Source: JAEMQF01 sp963775015 (GTDB taxonomy: Bacteria; Pseudomonadota; Gammaproteobacteria; Burkholderiales; Burkholderiaceae_C). From it: a stretch of 64,000 nt of DNA. A model generated the notes under the pieces. The model was not told the origin of the DNA. It did no database searches and worked only from the letters and a program-made list of their open reading frames with translations. This document shows positions 10,876-23,208 of the stretch, in pieces (positions within the stretch are counted from its first letter, which is position 1; the number at the start of each line of letters is the position of its first letter). The translations under genes and the position numbers were made by a program. Location: positions 558,001 through 622,000 of the forward strand of contig CAVZHI010000005.1 in assembly GCA_963775015.1 (NCBI GenBank), given 5' to 3'.

Positions 10876-10914
10876 GCCAAAAATGAGTCCGCCGCCGGTT
10901 CGAACCGGCGGCGG
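10876..10914 (-). terminator. palindromic Rho-independent terminator between carB and greA
   Basis: A 26-bp perfect palindrome (10889-10914; one arm CCGCCGCCGGTT) can form a GC-rich 10-bp stem with a TTCGAA loop. On the minus strand it is followed within about 7 nt by TTTTT (around 10878-10882). It begins 15 bp after the carB stop and precedes the greA start by about 30 bp, so it should separate or attenuate the two. Confidence 0.8.
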
Positions 10915-10929
10915 GCAAGTGGCCGAAGT

Positions 10930-14176
<3,247 letters not shown>

Positions 14177-14184
<8 letters not shown>

Positions 14185-15370
14185 GTCGAGCCCCCTTCGC
14201 GCTCGACGCCGCGGCTTGCATGAGACCCAGGAATCGATCGAACAGATAGTCGATGTCGTGCGGCCCGGGTGACGCTTCGGGATGGCCCTGGAAACTGAAC
14301 GCCGGTCGGTCGGTTCGCGCCAGGCCTTGCAAGGTTCCGTCGAACAGCGACACGTGGGTCGGCCGCAGGTTTGGCGGCAGTGACTTCTCGTCCACGGCGA
14401 AGCCGTGGTTCTGGCTCGTGATGCAGACCCGCCCTGAATCGAGATCTTTCACCGGGTGGTTCGCGCCGTGGTGGCCAAATTTCATCTTGAATGTTTTTGC
14501 ACCCGACGCCAGGGCCATGATCTGGTGCCCAAGGCAAATTCCGAAAATCGGAATTGCGGCGTCGATGAAAACGCGCGCGGCGTCGATGGCGTAGTTGCAC
14601 GGCTGCGGGTCGCCGGGGCCGTTGCTGAGAAAGACGCCGTCGGGTTTCAGTGCTCGCACTTCGCGCGCCGTGGTTTGCGCGGGAACCACCGTGACACGGC
14701 AGCCGCGCGCAGCGAGCATGCGCAAGATGTTGTACTTGGCGCCGAAGTCGTACGCGACCACGTGCAGGCCCGCGCCATCACCCTGCGCATAGCCTTGATC
14801 AATCGACCATGTCGACTCGTGCCATTCGTAGCCGTTCGCGCAGCTCACGACCCGAGCCAGATCCAGACCCGCCATGCTGGGCGCCGCGCGCGCAAGCGCG
14901 ATTGCTTTCTCTGCATGTTCCGGTGTCAACGCCTGGACGCCTGGCAAGCTCATGATGCAGCCGTTCTGCGCGCCTTCGGTGCGCAGGCGCCGCGTCAGCC
15001 GGCGCGTGTCGATACCGGCGATCGCGACCGTTTTGCTGCCTTGCAGATACTTCGCGAGCGTCGACGAGCTGCGAAAGTTCGATTCCAGAACCGGCAGCTC
15101 CTTGATCACGAGCCCGGCCGCCTGAACCGCAGACGATTCGACGTCTTGTGCATTCACGCCATAGTTGCCGATGTGCGGATAGGTCAAGGTCACGACCTGG
15201 CGGCAATAACTCGGGTCGGTGAGGATTTCCTGATAGCCGGTCATCGACGTATTGAAGACCACTTCGCCCACGGTGTGCCCGGGCGCGCCAATCGAAATTC
15301 CCTGAAAGACCGTGCCGTCCGCCAGGGCCAGGATCGCCTGCGGTTGAGGGGTCAGCAATTGCGGCGGCAC
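14177..15370 (-). CDS. carA: carbamoyl-phosphate synthase, small (glutaminase) subunit
   Basis: CarA hydrolyses glutamine and channels ammonia to CarB. The protein has the N-terminal CPSase small-chain domain (ILALADGTVFQGISIGAPG) and a C-terminal class I amidotransferase with the nucleophile elbow GICLGHQIMAL and the catalytic His-Glu in FQGHPEASPGPHD. The start is ambiguous. GTG at 15370 has GGAGAG 4 nt upstream and gives 397 residues. A GTG at 15394 would add eight residues (MCTRTESP) but has a poorer ribosome-binding site. No ATG fits. The stop overlaps the carB start by 8 bp. No pyrimidine- or arginine-specific operator is evident in the 150-bp upstream gap. Confidence 0.96.
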
Positions 15371-15546
15371 CGGGCTCTCCGTTCGTGTGCACACCCAGCT
15401 TTGCGCTTCGAGGCAAAGACTGACGGAAGAAACCTAGGGGGAGTCTCCGAGCCGCGAACTGCAAGGAGTTGCGCTGGGCGAGGATGGTTGCGGGTCAACG
15501 CGCTGAGTATATTCGACACCCCGGCGGCGGCGCACGCCAGCGCGTC

Positions 15547-15954
15547 CTACGCCGGCAGCGCAGCGATTCCCGCCTTCGCGATCTGCGCGTCTTCGGCGCT
15601 CTTGACGCCGCTCACGCCGATGGCGCCAATGCAATGGCCCTGTTGCATGATCGGCACCCCGCCTTCGAGCATACCTTCCAGGTCGGGAGCGCTCAGGAAA
15701 GCGACCCGACCCTGGTTGATCATCTCCTCATAGATCCGGCTCTCGCGCCGCCCCAGCGCAGCGGTGCGAGCCTTCGCCGGTGCGATGCGTGCCGAGATTG
15801 GCGCTGCACCGTCCAGGCGCTGCAACCAGAGCAGGTGCCCGCCGTCGTCGACGATCGCCAAAGTGACGGCCCATTGGTTGCGGGCCGCCTCGGCTTCGGC
15901 TGCCGACGCCATGCGTTTCACATCGTCCAGGGTCAAGCAGGGTCGATTCAGCAT
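15547..15954 (-). CDS. GlcG/HbpS-like (DUF336) protein
   Basis: This 135-residue single-domain protein of the GlcG/HbpS (DUF336) family begins MLNRPCLTLDDVKRMASAAE. Typical features are AEAARNQWAVTLAIVDDGGH near residue 20-39, the KARTAALGRRES helix, and the end segment GGVPIMQQGHCIGAIGVSG. Members include the heme-degrading extracellular HbpS and the glycolate-operon protein GlcG. No signal peptide is present, so a cytosolic location is expected. Neighbours (carA, YccA-like protein) give no functional link, and no glycolate oxidase genes are nearby. The substrate is unknown. Confidence 0.85.
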   Translation of the reverse strand: MLNRPCLTLDDVKRMASAAEAEAARNQWAVTLAIVDDGGHLLWLQRLDGAAPISARIAPAKARTAALGRRESRIYEEMINQGRVAFLSAPDLEGMLEGGVPIMQQGHCIGAIGVSGVKSAEDAQIAKAGIAALPA

Positions 15955-16169
15955 TTCCAGTAGCGTTGTTCACGTAAAGGCGAAGAAACCTGGCGTTGAA
16001 GTATGCGCCATCGACACTTCCACCCCGGTTGGCCGACCTTCGGCACGGCCTGCACACAATTCGAGGCTTGACCGGGGGCGGATTCATTCGGACTTCCCAT
16101 GGATCGGGCTGGGGAACTAGAATTCCGGCTCGGGGTCTGAACGGCCACTGCCAACAATCCGGAGGTTCC

Positions 16170-16868
16170 ATGGATCAAAGCCTGCAAACTGGATACGCTG
16201 ATCGCTTCGGCGCAAGCGTTTCAGTTGAACAACGCAACCGCGTCCTGCGCAATACTTACTGGCTGCTCGCCTTGTCGATGGTGCCCACCGTCGCCGGCGC
16301 ATGGCTTGGCGTCTCGACCGGATTGGTGCGGGGCATGGGCGTGGGAATGAGTGCGATCGTTTTTCTCGCCGGCGCATTCGGATTCATCTTTGCGATCGAG
16401 AAGCTGAAGAACTCGGCCGCAGGCGTTCCCGTGCTGCTCGCATTCACGTTCTTCATGGGGCTGATGTTGTCGCGCCTCATCGGGGCCGTGCTCGGCCTGT
16501 CCAACGGCGCCGGGCTCATCATGACGGCCTTCACCGGCACCGGATTGATCTTCCTTGGAATGGCGTCGCTGTCGTCCGTCATCAAGCGCGACCTCACGGC
16601 GATGGGGAAATGGCTGTTCATCGGCGCGATCATGCTGCTCGTCGCCGGGCTGGCGAACATCTTCCTGCAGTCGAGCGCGCTGATGATCACGATTGCCGTG
16701 CTCGCCATCGGCATCTTCTCGGCGTTCATCCTGTACGACCTGAAGCGAGTTCAGGACGGCGAAGAAACGAACTACATCACCGCCACGCTGGGTGTCTACC
16801 TGAGCCTGTACAACGTGTTCCAGTCGTTGCTCGCGCTGCTCGGCATCGCCGGTGGAGACAGGGACTGA
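16170..16868 (+). CDS. Bax inhibitor-1/YccA family membrane protein
   Basis: This 232-residue protein has seven predicted membrane helices after a short polar N-terminus (MDQSLQTGYADRFGASVSVE). The conserved end segment AFILYDLKRVQDGEETNYIT contains the acidic residues that line the proposed Ca2+/H+ conduction path of this family. E. coli YccA is a substrate and inhibitor of FtsH, and ftsH is about 7 kb away here; that link is only suggestive. GGAGG at 16161-16165 precedes the ATG at 16170 by 4 nt and decides the start against a longer open frame from 15996. A bidirectional terminator follows. Confidence 0.93.
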   Translation: MDQSLQTGYADRFGASVSVEQRNRVLRNTYWLLALSMVPTVAGAWLGVSTGLVRGMGVGMSAIVFLAGAFGFIFAIEKLKNSAAGVPVLLAFTFFMGLMLSRLIGAVLGLSNGAGLIMTAFTGTGLIFLGMASLSSVIKRDLTAMGKWLFIGAIMLLVAGLANIFLQSSALMITIAVLAIGIFSAFILYDLKRVQDGEETNYITATLGVYLSLYNVFQSLLALLGIAGGDRD

Positions 16869-16893
16869 AGGCGTCGTCACACTCAAACAAACC

Positions 16894-16916
16894 ATGGGGC
16901 CTGCGGGCCCCATTTT
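16894..16916 (+). terminator. terminator between the YccA-like gene and rlmD
   Basis: A perfect 8-bp stem (ATGGGGCC / GGCCCCAT) with a TGCG loop is followed by TTT. It lies just after the plus-strand stop at 16868 and touches the minus-strand stop of rlmD, so it could serve mainly the plus-strand gene. Confidence 0.85.
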
Positions 16917-18278
16917 CACGTCGCCTCCAGCGCCTCGTCGCGATCGAAAACCGCGATGCTCTCCACATGCGCCGTGTGCGGAAACATGTTGACCGCGCCG
17001 GCCGCCGCGCAGCGGTATCCGGCGCGATGCACGAGCAGACCCGCGTCACGCGCCAAGGTGGCGGGGTTGCAGCTGACGTAGACGATGCGCTGCGGCGCTT
17101 CGAAGTCTGAACTGGAGCCCGGAGTTTCGACGCTGTCCGCGAGCGCCTTCACGAGCGCGAAGGCACCTTCGCGAGGCGGGTCGATGAGCCATTTGTCGGC
17201 CGGGCCATAAGCCGACAGATCGGCTGCCGACAGTTCGAACAAATTGCGCGTCACAAAGCCGGCTCGACCCTGCAACGAATTGCGCTGTGCGTTCGCCAGG
17301 GCGCGCTGCACCAGTGCGCTCGCTTCCCTCGACGCCCAGGACGTCGCGCGCCAAGGTCGCGACGGGCAGCGTGAAATTGCCGAGGCCGCAGAACCAGTCG
17401 ATGATTCGCTCATGTGCTTGCGGATCGAGCAGACGCAGGGCACGCGCAACAAGAACGCGATTGATTTGCGAATTGACCTGCGTGAAATCGGTGGGCGTGA
17501 ACTCGATGTCGACGCCGAATTCGGGCAGCCGGTAGACGAGCGCCGGGTCCGAACCCGGCAGCGGGTGCGCGCTGTTCGGCCCCTGCGGCTGCAACCACCA
17601 CTGCACTTGATGCACCGCGCCAAACTCGCGCAGCCGCGTCAGATCGGCAGCGCCCAGCGGCTGGAGGTGCCTCAGAACCAGGGCGGTCACGCTGTCGCCG
17701 AGGGCAAATTCGATTTGCGGCAGGCGGTCGCGTTCGTCCATGGCGGCAATCAACTCGCGCAGAGGCAGCAGCAGCGCGCTCAGCGTCGGCGGCAAGATCT
17801 CGCAGCGACTCATGTCGGCGACGAAACTCGACTTGCGCTCGTGGAAACCGACCAGCACCTTGCCCTTCTTCGCCACAAACCGCACCGACAGGCGGCCGCG
17901 ATAGCGGTAACCCCAGGCCGGCCCTTCGATCGGCCGCAAGATCTGGTCGGCGCGAACTTTCCCGAGATGCCACAGTGCGTCTTCCAGCGCGCGCTGCTTC
18001 ACCGCCAGCTGCGCGCCGACGTGCAGGTGCTGCATCTTGCAACCGCCGCAGGTTCCATAGTGCGGGCAACGTGGCGTGACGCGCTGCGAGCTTTCGCGCC
18101 GCCAGGCGACCGGTGTGGCCTGCTCCCATTGGTTCTTCTTCCGCCCGACGCTGACCGTCACTTCCTCACCGGGCAACGCGCCTTCGACAAAAACGACCTT
18201 GCCCAACGCGTTGTGCGCAACGCCTTGCGCCTCGATGTCAAGCGACTCGATTCGCAACCACTCTTCAGCTCCTGTCAT
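16916..18278 (-). CDS. rlmD: 23S rRNA (uracil-1939-C5)-methyltransferase RlmD, interrupted by a frameshift
   Basis: RlmD (RumA) makes m5U1939 in 23S rRNA with SAM and an Fe4S4 cluster. The N-terminal TRAM domain (LDIEAQGVAHNALGKVV) is followed by the cluster cysteines (PRCPHYGTCGGCKMQH plus a later SRC) and then the SAM domain up to DWFCGLGNFTLPVATLARDV. At about 17318-17321 the frame breaks: after GVEGSE the sense continues one base out of phase as ALVQRALANAQRNSL, down to the catalytic VSCNPATLARD and a normal end. Reading GAG-GCA instead of GAGCGCA restores one frame, so one extra C is present. Everything else is conserved, so this may be a sequence error and the gene may be intact. Confidence 0.88.
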
Positions 18279-18375
18279 GCCGCGATTATCAGAGGCGACT
18301 CGCTACCCCTCGCGAGCGCAGCGTCAAGGTCGGCGGCGGTCGGCGGCGGCGCGCCACTGCTACACTCGCCGTGGC

Positions 18376-18598
18376 CAGGAGAGAGCCCCGAAGGGTTGGG
18401 GCCGCCGACGGCGCAGAACCGGTTGTGAAACCGGTTCGAACGCTCAGGCAAAAGGACTGGCAAACGCCCGCGGTTGAATAGGTCGGGCGTTCCTCACTGG
18501 AGAGAGGCCCGCCTCGAGCGGGCCCACCGAAGGGGCAAGCGGATCCGGCCAAGCGCGGCGCCGCCAATCTCTCAGGTAAAGCGGACAGAGAGGACATG
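18376..18598 (+). ncRNA. tandem glycine riboswitch upstream of gcvT
   Basis: Two consecutive glycine aptamers are visible. Aptamer 1 (about 18376-18460) has AGGAGAG, the variable hairpin GAACCGGTTGTGAAACCGGTTC and the conserved CTCAGGCAAAAGGAC. Aptamer 2 (about 18497-18598) has TGGAGAG, CACCGAAGGGGCAAGC and CTCTCAGGTAAAGCGGACAGAGAGG. This is the known cooperative tandem architecture that activates glycine cleavage genes when glycine is abundant. The gcvT start follows 66 bp later. A TACACT -10-like element at 18361-18366 lies just upstream, but no good -35 is evident. Confidence 0.95.
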
Positions 18599-18663
18599 TT
18601 CGGTGCGCAATTCGGCACCGGTGCGCAAAGTGCCAAGCGGCACCCTCCGACAGGAGATTCGCC

Positions 18664-19782
18664 ATGTCCGACGCTCCGCTGCTCACGACGCCCTTGCACA
18701 CGCTGCACCTGGAACTCGGCGCGAAGATGGTCGCGTTCGCCGGCTACTCGATGCCGGTGAGCTACCCGGCGGGAATCATCGCCGAACATCGCCACTGCCG
18801 AAGCTCCGCAGCGCTGTTCGACGTGTCGCACATGGGTCAGGTCCGCCTCGTCGGCGGTGACGCCGCAGCCGCCCTCGAGACCCTCGTGCCTGCCGACGTG
18901 CTCGACCTCGCCGCCGGCAAGCAGCGCTACGCCTACTTCACGAACAGCAACGGCGGCATCCTCGACGATTTGATGATCACGCGCCGCGAACCCGACCTGC
19001 TGCTCGTCGTGAACGCGTCGTGCAAGGCGGCGGACATTCGGCATCTCTTGACCCACATCGGACACCGCTGCACCGTCCAGCCGCTGCCGGAGCAGGCGCT
19101 GCTCGCGTTGCAAGGGCCACGTGCGGCGGCCGCGCTCGGGCGGCTCAACCCCGCGGTGAATCAACTCGTGTTCATGTCGGGCCAAAGCGTCGAACTGCTG
19201 GGCACGCCTTGCCATGTGACGCGAAGCGGCTACACCGGTGAAGACGGGTTCGAGATTTCGGTGCCTGCGGATCGCGCCGTGGAGCTGGCACGCGCGCTGC
19301 TGGCGATGCCTGAGGTCAAACCTGCCGGGCTCGGCGCGCGCGACACCTTGCGCATGGAGGCGGGCATGTGCCTCTACGGTCATGACATCGATACCGCAAC
19401 CACGCCGGTCGAGGCGGGTTTGAGTTGGGCGATCCAGAAGTCGCGTCGCCCGGGCGGTGCGCGCGCCGGGGGCTACCCCGGGGCCGACGTGCTCGGCGGC
19501 CAGCTCGCGCGCGGAACCGCGGTCAAGCGCGTCGGGTTGCTCGGACTCGAACGGATTCCGGTGCGCGAAGGCGCGCTGCTGCACGACGCACAAGGCCACA
19601 AGCTCGGCAAGGTCACGAGCGGAACGCTGGCACCGAGCGTCGGCCGGCCAATCGCGATGGGCTACGTCGCGGCGAACCACGCGTTGCCGAACCACGAGCT
19701 GTACGCCGACGTTCGCGGCAAGGCGCAGCCGATGCGAGTCACGGCGCTGCCCTTCACACCCCATCGCTACTTCCGCGGTTGA
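18664..19782 (+). CDS. gcvT: glycine cleavage system T protein (aminomethyltransferase)
   Basis: GcvT moves the methylene group from the aminomethyl-lipoyl arm of GcvH to tetrahydrofolate, releasing ammonia. The 372-residue protein starts MSDAPLLTTPLHTLHLELGA and shows the folate-binding features of the family, including ALFDVSHMGQVRLVG, SGYTGEDGFEISVPA and ARDTLRMEAGMCLYGHDID. The C-terminal barrel (KRVGLLGLERIPVREGALL) is complete. The start codon is preceded by GACAGGAGATTCGCC. It is first in gcvT-gcvH-gcvP, directly under the glycine riboswitch. Confidence 0.97.
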   Translation: MSDAPLLTTPLHTLHLELGAKMVAFAGYSMPVSYPAGIIAEHRHCRSSAALFDVSHMGQVRLVGGDAAAALETLVPADVLDLAAGKQRYAYFTNSNGGILDDLMITRREPDLLLVVNASCKAADIRHLLTHIGHRCTVQPLPEQALLALQGPRAAAALGRLNPAVNQLVFMSGQSVELLGTPCHVTRSGYTGEDGFEISVPADRAVELARALLAMPEVKPAGLGARDTLRMEAGMCLYGHDIDTATTPVEAGLSWAIQKSRRPGGARAGGYPGADVLGGQLARGTAVKRVGLLGLERIPVREGALLHDAQGHKLGKVTSGTLAPSVGRPIAMGYVAANHALPNHELYADVRGKAQPMRVTALPFTPHRYFRG

Positions 19783-19844
19783 GCGAGCCGCACCACCCAC
19801 CACCACCCGGCCGACCGCGAGCCGCGGCACTCCAGGAGACACCG

Positions 19845-20219
19845 ATGACGACGATGTACACCGCCGACCACGAATGGATCAACATCGAAGACCATGAAGC
19901 GGCCACCGTGGGAATCACGCACCATGCGCAGGACGCGTTGGGCGACGTGGTGTTCGTCGACCTGCCCGCAGTGGGCACGACGTTCAAGCGTGGCGACGTC
20001 GCCGGCGTCGTCGAATCGGTGAAGGCGGCGGCCGACCTGTACATGCCGGTCAGCGGCGAGGTCGTCGAAGTCAACGAGACCCTGCGCGCCGACCCGTCGC
20101 TCGCCAATTCCGACCCCCTCGGCCACGGCTGGTTCTTCAAGGTTCACATCAGCAACATGGCGGAGTTCGAACAACTGATGGACGGTGCCGGCTACGACGC
20201 GCTGCTGAAGAAAGTCTGA
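19845..20219 (+). CDS. gcvH: glycine cleavage system H protein
   Basis: GcvH is the lipoyl carrier that shuttles the aminomethyl group among the P, T and L proteins. The 124-residue protein has the lipoyl-lysine hairpin VVESVKAAADLYMPVSGEVV, with the modified Lys at about residue 64, and the family ends FEQLMDGAGYDALLKKV. The start is the ATG at 19845 after CCAGGAGACACC. It sits 62 bp after gcvT and 57 bp before gcvP. No L-protein gene is present in this window, so dihydrolipoamide dehydrogenase is presumably shared with other complexes. Confidence 0.98.
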   Translation: MTTMYTADHEWINIEDHEAATVGITHHAQDALGDVVFVDLPAVGTTFKRGDVAGVVESVKAAADLYMPVSGEVVEVNETLRADPSLANSDPLGHGWFFKVHISNMAEFEQLMDGAGYDALLKKV

Positions 20220-20276
20220 CGCGGGCGACTCGCACCCCACGCGCACGCCGGTCCCGCCAGCTCAACTTGCATCCCG

Positions 20277-23198
20277 ATGCCAATCACAGAGTCGCTTTTC
20301 CCTCTCGAAGACCCGAGCGAGTTTCAGGCGCGCCACATCGGCATCAGCGCCGCCGATGAGCGGCGCATGCTGAGCGCGATCGGCGCCGCGTCGCGGCAGG
20401 CGCTGATCGATGCGGTGATCCCCAAGGGAATCGCGCGCCGCACGGCCATGAACTTGCCCCCGCCCGCAGGCGAGGCGCAGGCCTTGGCCGAATTGCGCGA
20501 ACTTGCCGCGCGCAATCGGGTGCTGAAGAGTTGCATCGGTCAGGGTTACCACGCAACTCACACGCCTGGAGTGATACTGCGCAACGTTCTCGAAAACCCC
20601 GCCTGGTACACGGCCTACACGCCATATCAAGCGGAGATTTCGCAAGGCAGGCTCGAGGCCCTCGTCAACTTCCAGACCATGGTTTGCGACCTGACGGGCC
20701 TGGGCGTTGCCGGCGCGTCGATGCTCGACGAAGCCACCGCTGCCGCGGAAGCGATGACGCTTGCGCTGCGCGTCGGCAAGTCACGCGCGAAGCACATCTT
20801 CATCGCCGACGACGTGCTGCCGCAAACGATCGAGGTTGTGCAAACGCGCGCCAAACCACTCGGCGTCACCGTTCAGGTCGGCACGCCGGGCGACGCCGCG
20901 GGAGCTGGCGCATTTGCGGCACTCTTTCAGTACCCCGGTGTCACCGGAACCGTGCGCGATTTGCGACCCCTGATCGCAGCGGTTCAGCGAGGCGGTGGTT
21001 TGGCGATCGTCGCCGCTGATCTGATGGCGCTGACCTTGCTGATCCCTCCGGGCGAGATGGGCGCCGACATCGCGGTGGGCAATACGCAGCGCTTCGGCAT
21101 GCCGATGGGCAACGGCGGTCCGCACGCCGCCTACCTGGCGACCAAGGACGAATTCAAGCGCTCGCTGCCGGGCCGCCTCGTCGGCGTCAGCGTCGACGCG
21201 CATGGCGCAGCCGCGTATCGCCTCGCATTGCAGACGCGCGAACAGCACATCCGGCGCGAGAAGGCGACGAGCAACATCTGCACGGCGCAAGTCTTGCCCG
21301 CCGTCGTCGCGAGCATGTTTGCCGTCTATCACGGTGCTGAAGGTCTGCGCCGCATTGCGCGGCGGATTGCCAGCTACACCGCGGTGCTCGCGCGCGGCTT
21401 GCGGGCGTCGGGCGTCGAGTTGCTCGGCCCCGGCGGCTTTGACACCTTGCACCTCCACACAGGGCACCAGACCGACGCGGCGCTGCGCGCGGCGCTTGCC
21501 GCCGGCTACAACCTGCGCAAAGTCTCGCCCACGAGCCTTGGCATCACGCTCGACGAGACGACGACCCGCAGCGACGTCGACGCGCTCTGCGAGGCGTTGA
21601 CGGTTGCCCATCGCGGGCCGGGCGGTGCCGCAGCGCACGGCGCGAAACCTTGGTGGTCCGGAGTCGAAGCCGGGATCGAGCCGCTGTTCCCGACGGCTTT
21701 GGCCCGCACCAGCCATTTCCTCGAGCACCCGGTGTTCCACCGGCATCGCAGCGAAACCGAGATGCTGCGCTACCTGCGGCGCCTCGCGGACAAGGATCTG
21801 GCGCTGGATCGCAGCATGATTCCGCTCGGCTCGTGCACCATGAAGCTGAACGCGACGAGCGAAATGATTCCCGTCACCTGGCCGGAATTCGCGAACATCC
21901 ACCCCTTCGCACCGGCAGACCAGCGCGCCGGGTTTGAGGCGCTGCGCGAACAGCTCGAAGCCTGGCTCTGTGAGGCGACCGGCTATCAGGGGGTGAGCCT
22001 GCAGCCCAACGCCGGCTCGCAAGGCGAACTCGCCGGGCTGCTGGCCATCACCGCGTGGCACGAGGCGCGTGGCCAGGCGGCGCGCAACGTCTGCCTGATT
22101 CCCGAGTCCGCGCATGGCACGAACCCGGCGAGTGCCCAAATGGCAGGGCTGCAAGTGATCGTGGTCCGCTGCGACGAGTCGGGCAACGTCGACCTGGACG
22201 ATCTCGCGGCGAAGTGCAAGGAGTTCGCGCCGCGCCTGGCCGCGGCGATGATCACCTACCCCTCCACCTACGGCGTGTTCGATGCGCGGGTCAGGGAGCT
22301 CTGCGAGCTGGTGCATCGGCATGGCGGCCGCGTCTACGTCGACGGCGCGAACATGAACGCGCTGGTCGGAATTGCCGCACCCGGCGAGTTCGGCGGCGAC
22401 GTGAGCCACCTCAACCTGCACAAGACGTTCTGCATTCCGCACGGCGGAGGCGGCCCCGGGGTGGGACCGGTCTGCGTCGTTGAAGACTTGCGGCCCTACC
22501 TGCCCGGGCACCGCAGTTCCGGCACCGACACCGAGCGCGGCGTCGGCGCCGTGTCGGCGGCACCGCTCGGCAACGCGGCGGTGCTTCCGATCAGCTGGAT
22601 GTACATGCGCATGATGGGTGCAGCCGGCCTGCGCGCCGCGACCGAGGCGGCGATTCTGTCAGCGAACTACATCGCCGCACGCCTGACCGATCACTACGAA
22701 GTGCACTACAGCAGCAAGCTCCCGGGCATCAAGGGCGGAGGCGTCGCGCACGAATGCATTCTCGATTTGCGACCGCTCAAGGACGCGACGAGTGTCAGCG
22801 CCGAAGACGTTGCGAAGCGCCTCATCGATTACGGCTTTCACGCGCCCACGCTGAGTTTTCCGGTCGCCGGCACCTTGATGGTTGAACCGACCGAGAGCGA
22901 ATCATTGGCTGAACTCGATCGCTTTTGCGAAGCCATGATTTCGATCCGCGAGGAGATCGCGCGGATCGGAGCGGGTGAGTGGCCGCGCGAAGACAACCCG
23001 TTGAAAAATGCGCCGCACACGGCGTTGGCCTTGCTCGCCGAGTCCTGGCCGCACGCCTACACGCGCGAGCAGGCGGCGTATCCGCAACGCTCGCTGCGCG
23101 AGTCGAAGTACTGGTCGCCGGTCGGGCGCGTCGACAACGTCTGGGGCGACCGCAACCTGTCGTGCACTTGCCCGCCGCTGAGCGACTATCGGGACTGA
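20277..23198 (+). CDS. gcvP: glycine dehydrogenase (decarboxylating), P protein
   Basis: GcvP is the PLP-dependent decarboxylase of the glycine cleavage system. At 973 residues it is the fused single-chain form: an N-half (RHIGISAADERRMLSAIGAA) and a C-half with the PLP-lysine loop SHLNLHKTFCIPHGGGGPGVGP. The family Gly-rich and SAHGTNPASAQMAG segments are also present. It reads open from the ATG at 20277 to a stop 10 bp before the convergent dsbD stop. No terminator is apparent in that gap. The downstream end of the glycine-inducible transcript may therefore run antisense into dsbD. Confidence 0.98.
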   Translation: MPITESLFPLEDPSEFQARHIGISAADERRMLSAIGAASRQALIDAVIPKGIARRTAMNLPPPAGEAQALAELRELAARNRVLKSCIGQGYHATHTPGVILRNVLENPAWYTAYTPYQAEISQGRLEALVNFQTMVCDLTGLGVAGASMLDEATAAAEAMTLALRVGKSRAKHIFIADDVLPQTIEVVQTRAKPLGVTVQVGTPGDAAGAGAFAALFQYPGVTGTVRDLRPLIAAVQRGGGLAIVAADLMALTLLIPPGEMGADIAVGNTQRFGMPMGNGGPHAAYLATKDEFKRSLPGRLVGVSVDAHGAAAYRLALQTREQHIRREKATSNICTAQVLPAVVASMFAVYHGAEGLRRIARRIASYTAVLARGLRASGVELLGPGGFDTLHLHTGHQTDAALRAALAAGYNLRKVSPTSLGITLDETTTRSDVDALCEALTVAHRGPGGAAAHGAKPWWSGVEAGIEPLFPTALARTSHFLEHPVFHRHRSETEMLRYLRRLADKDLALDRSMIPLGSCTMKLNATSEMIPVTWPEFANIHPFAPADQRAGFEALREQLEAWLCEATGYQGVSLQPNAGSQGELAGLLAITAWHEARGQAARNVCLIPESAHGTNPASAQMAGLQVIVVRCDESGNVDLDDLAAKCKEFAPRLAAAMITYPSTYGVFDARVRELCELVHRHGGRVYVDGANMNALVGIAAPGEFGGDVSHLNLHKTFCIPHGGGGPGVGPVCVVEDLRPYLPGHRSSGTDTERGVGAVSAAPLGNAAVLPISWMYMRMMGAAGLRAATEAAILSANYIAARLTDHYEVHYSSKLPGIKGGGVAHECILDLRPLKDATSVSAEDVAKRLIDYGFHAPTLSFPVAGTLMVEPTESESLAELDRFCEAMISIREEIARIGAGEWPREDNPLKNAPHTALALLAESWPHAYTREQAAYPQRSLRESKYWSPVGRVDNVWGDRNLSCTCPPLSDYRD

Positions 23199-23208
23199 AA
23201 GGCCGCGC

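Noticed and set aside
18330..18350. GGCGGCGGTCGGCGGCGGC tract as a repeat element
   Set aside because: Two adjacent copies of a GC-rich decamer are expected by chance in this composition; I see no further copies.
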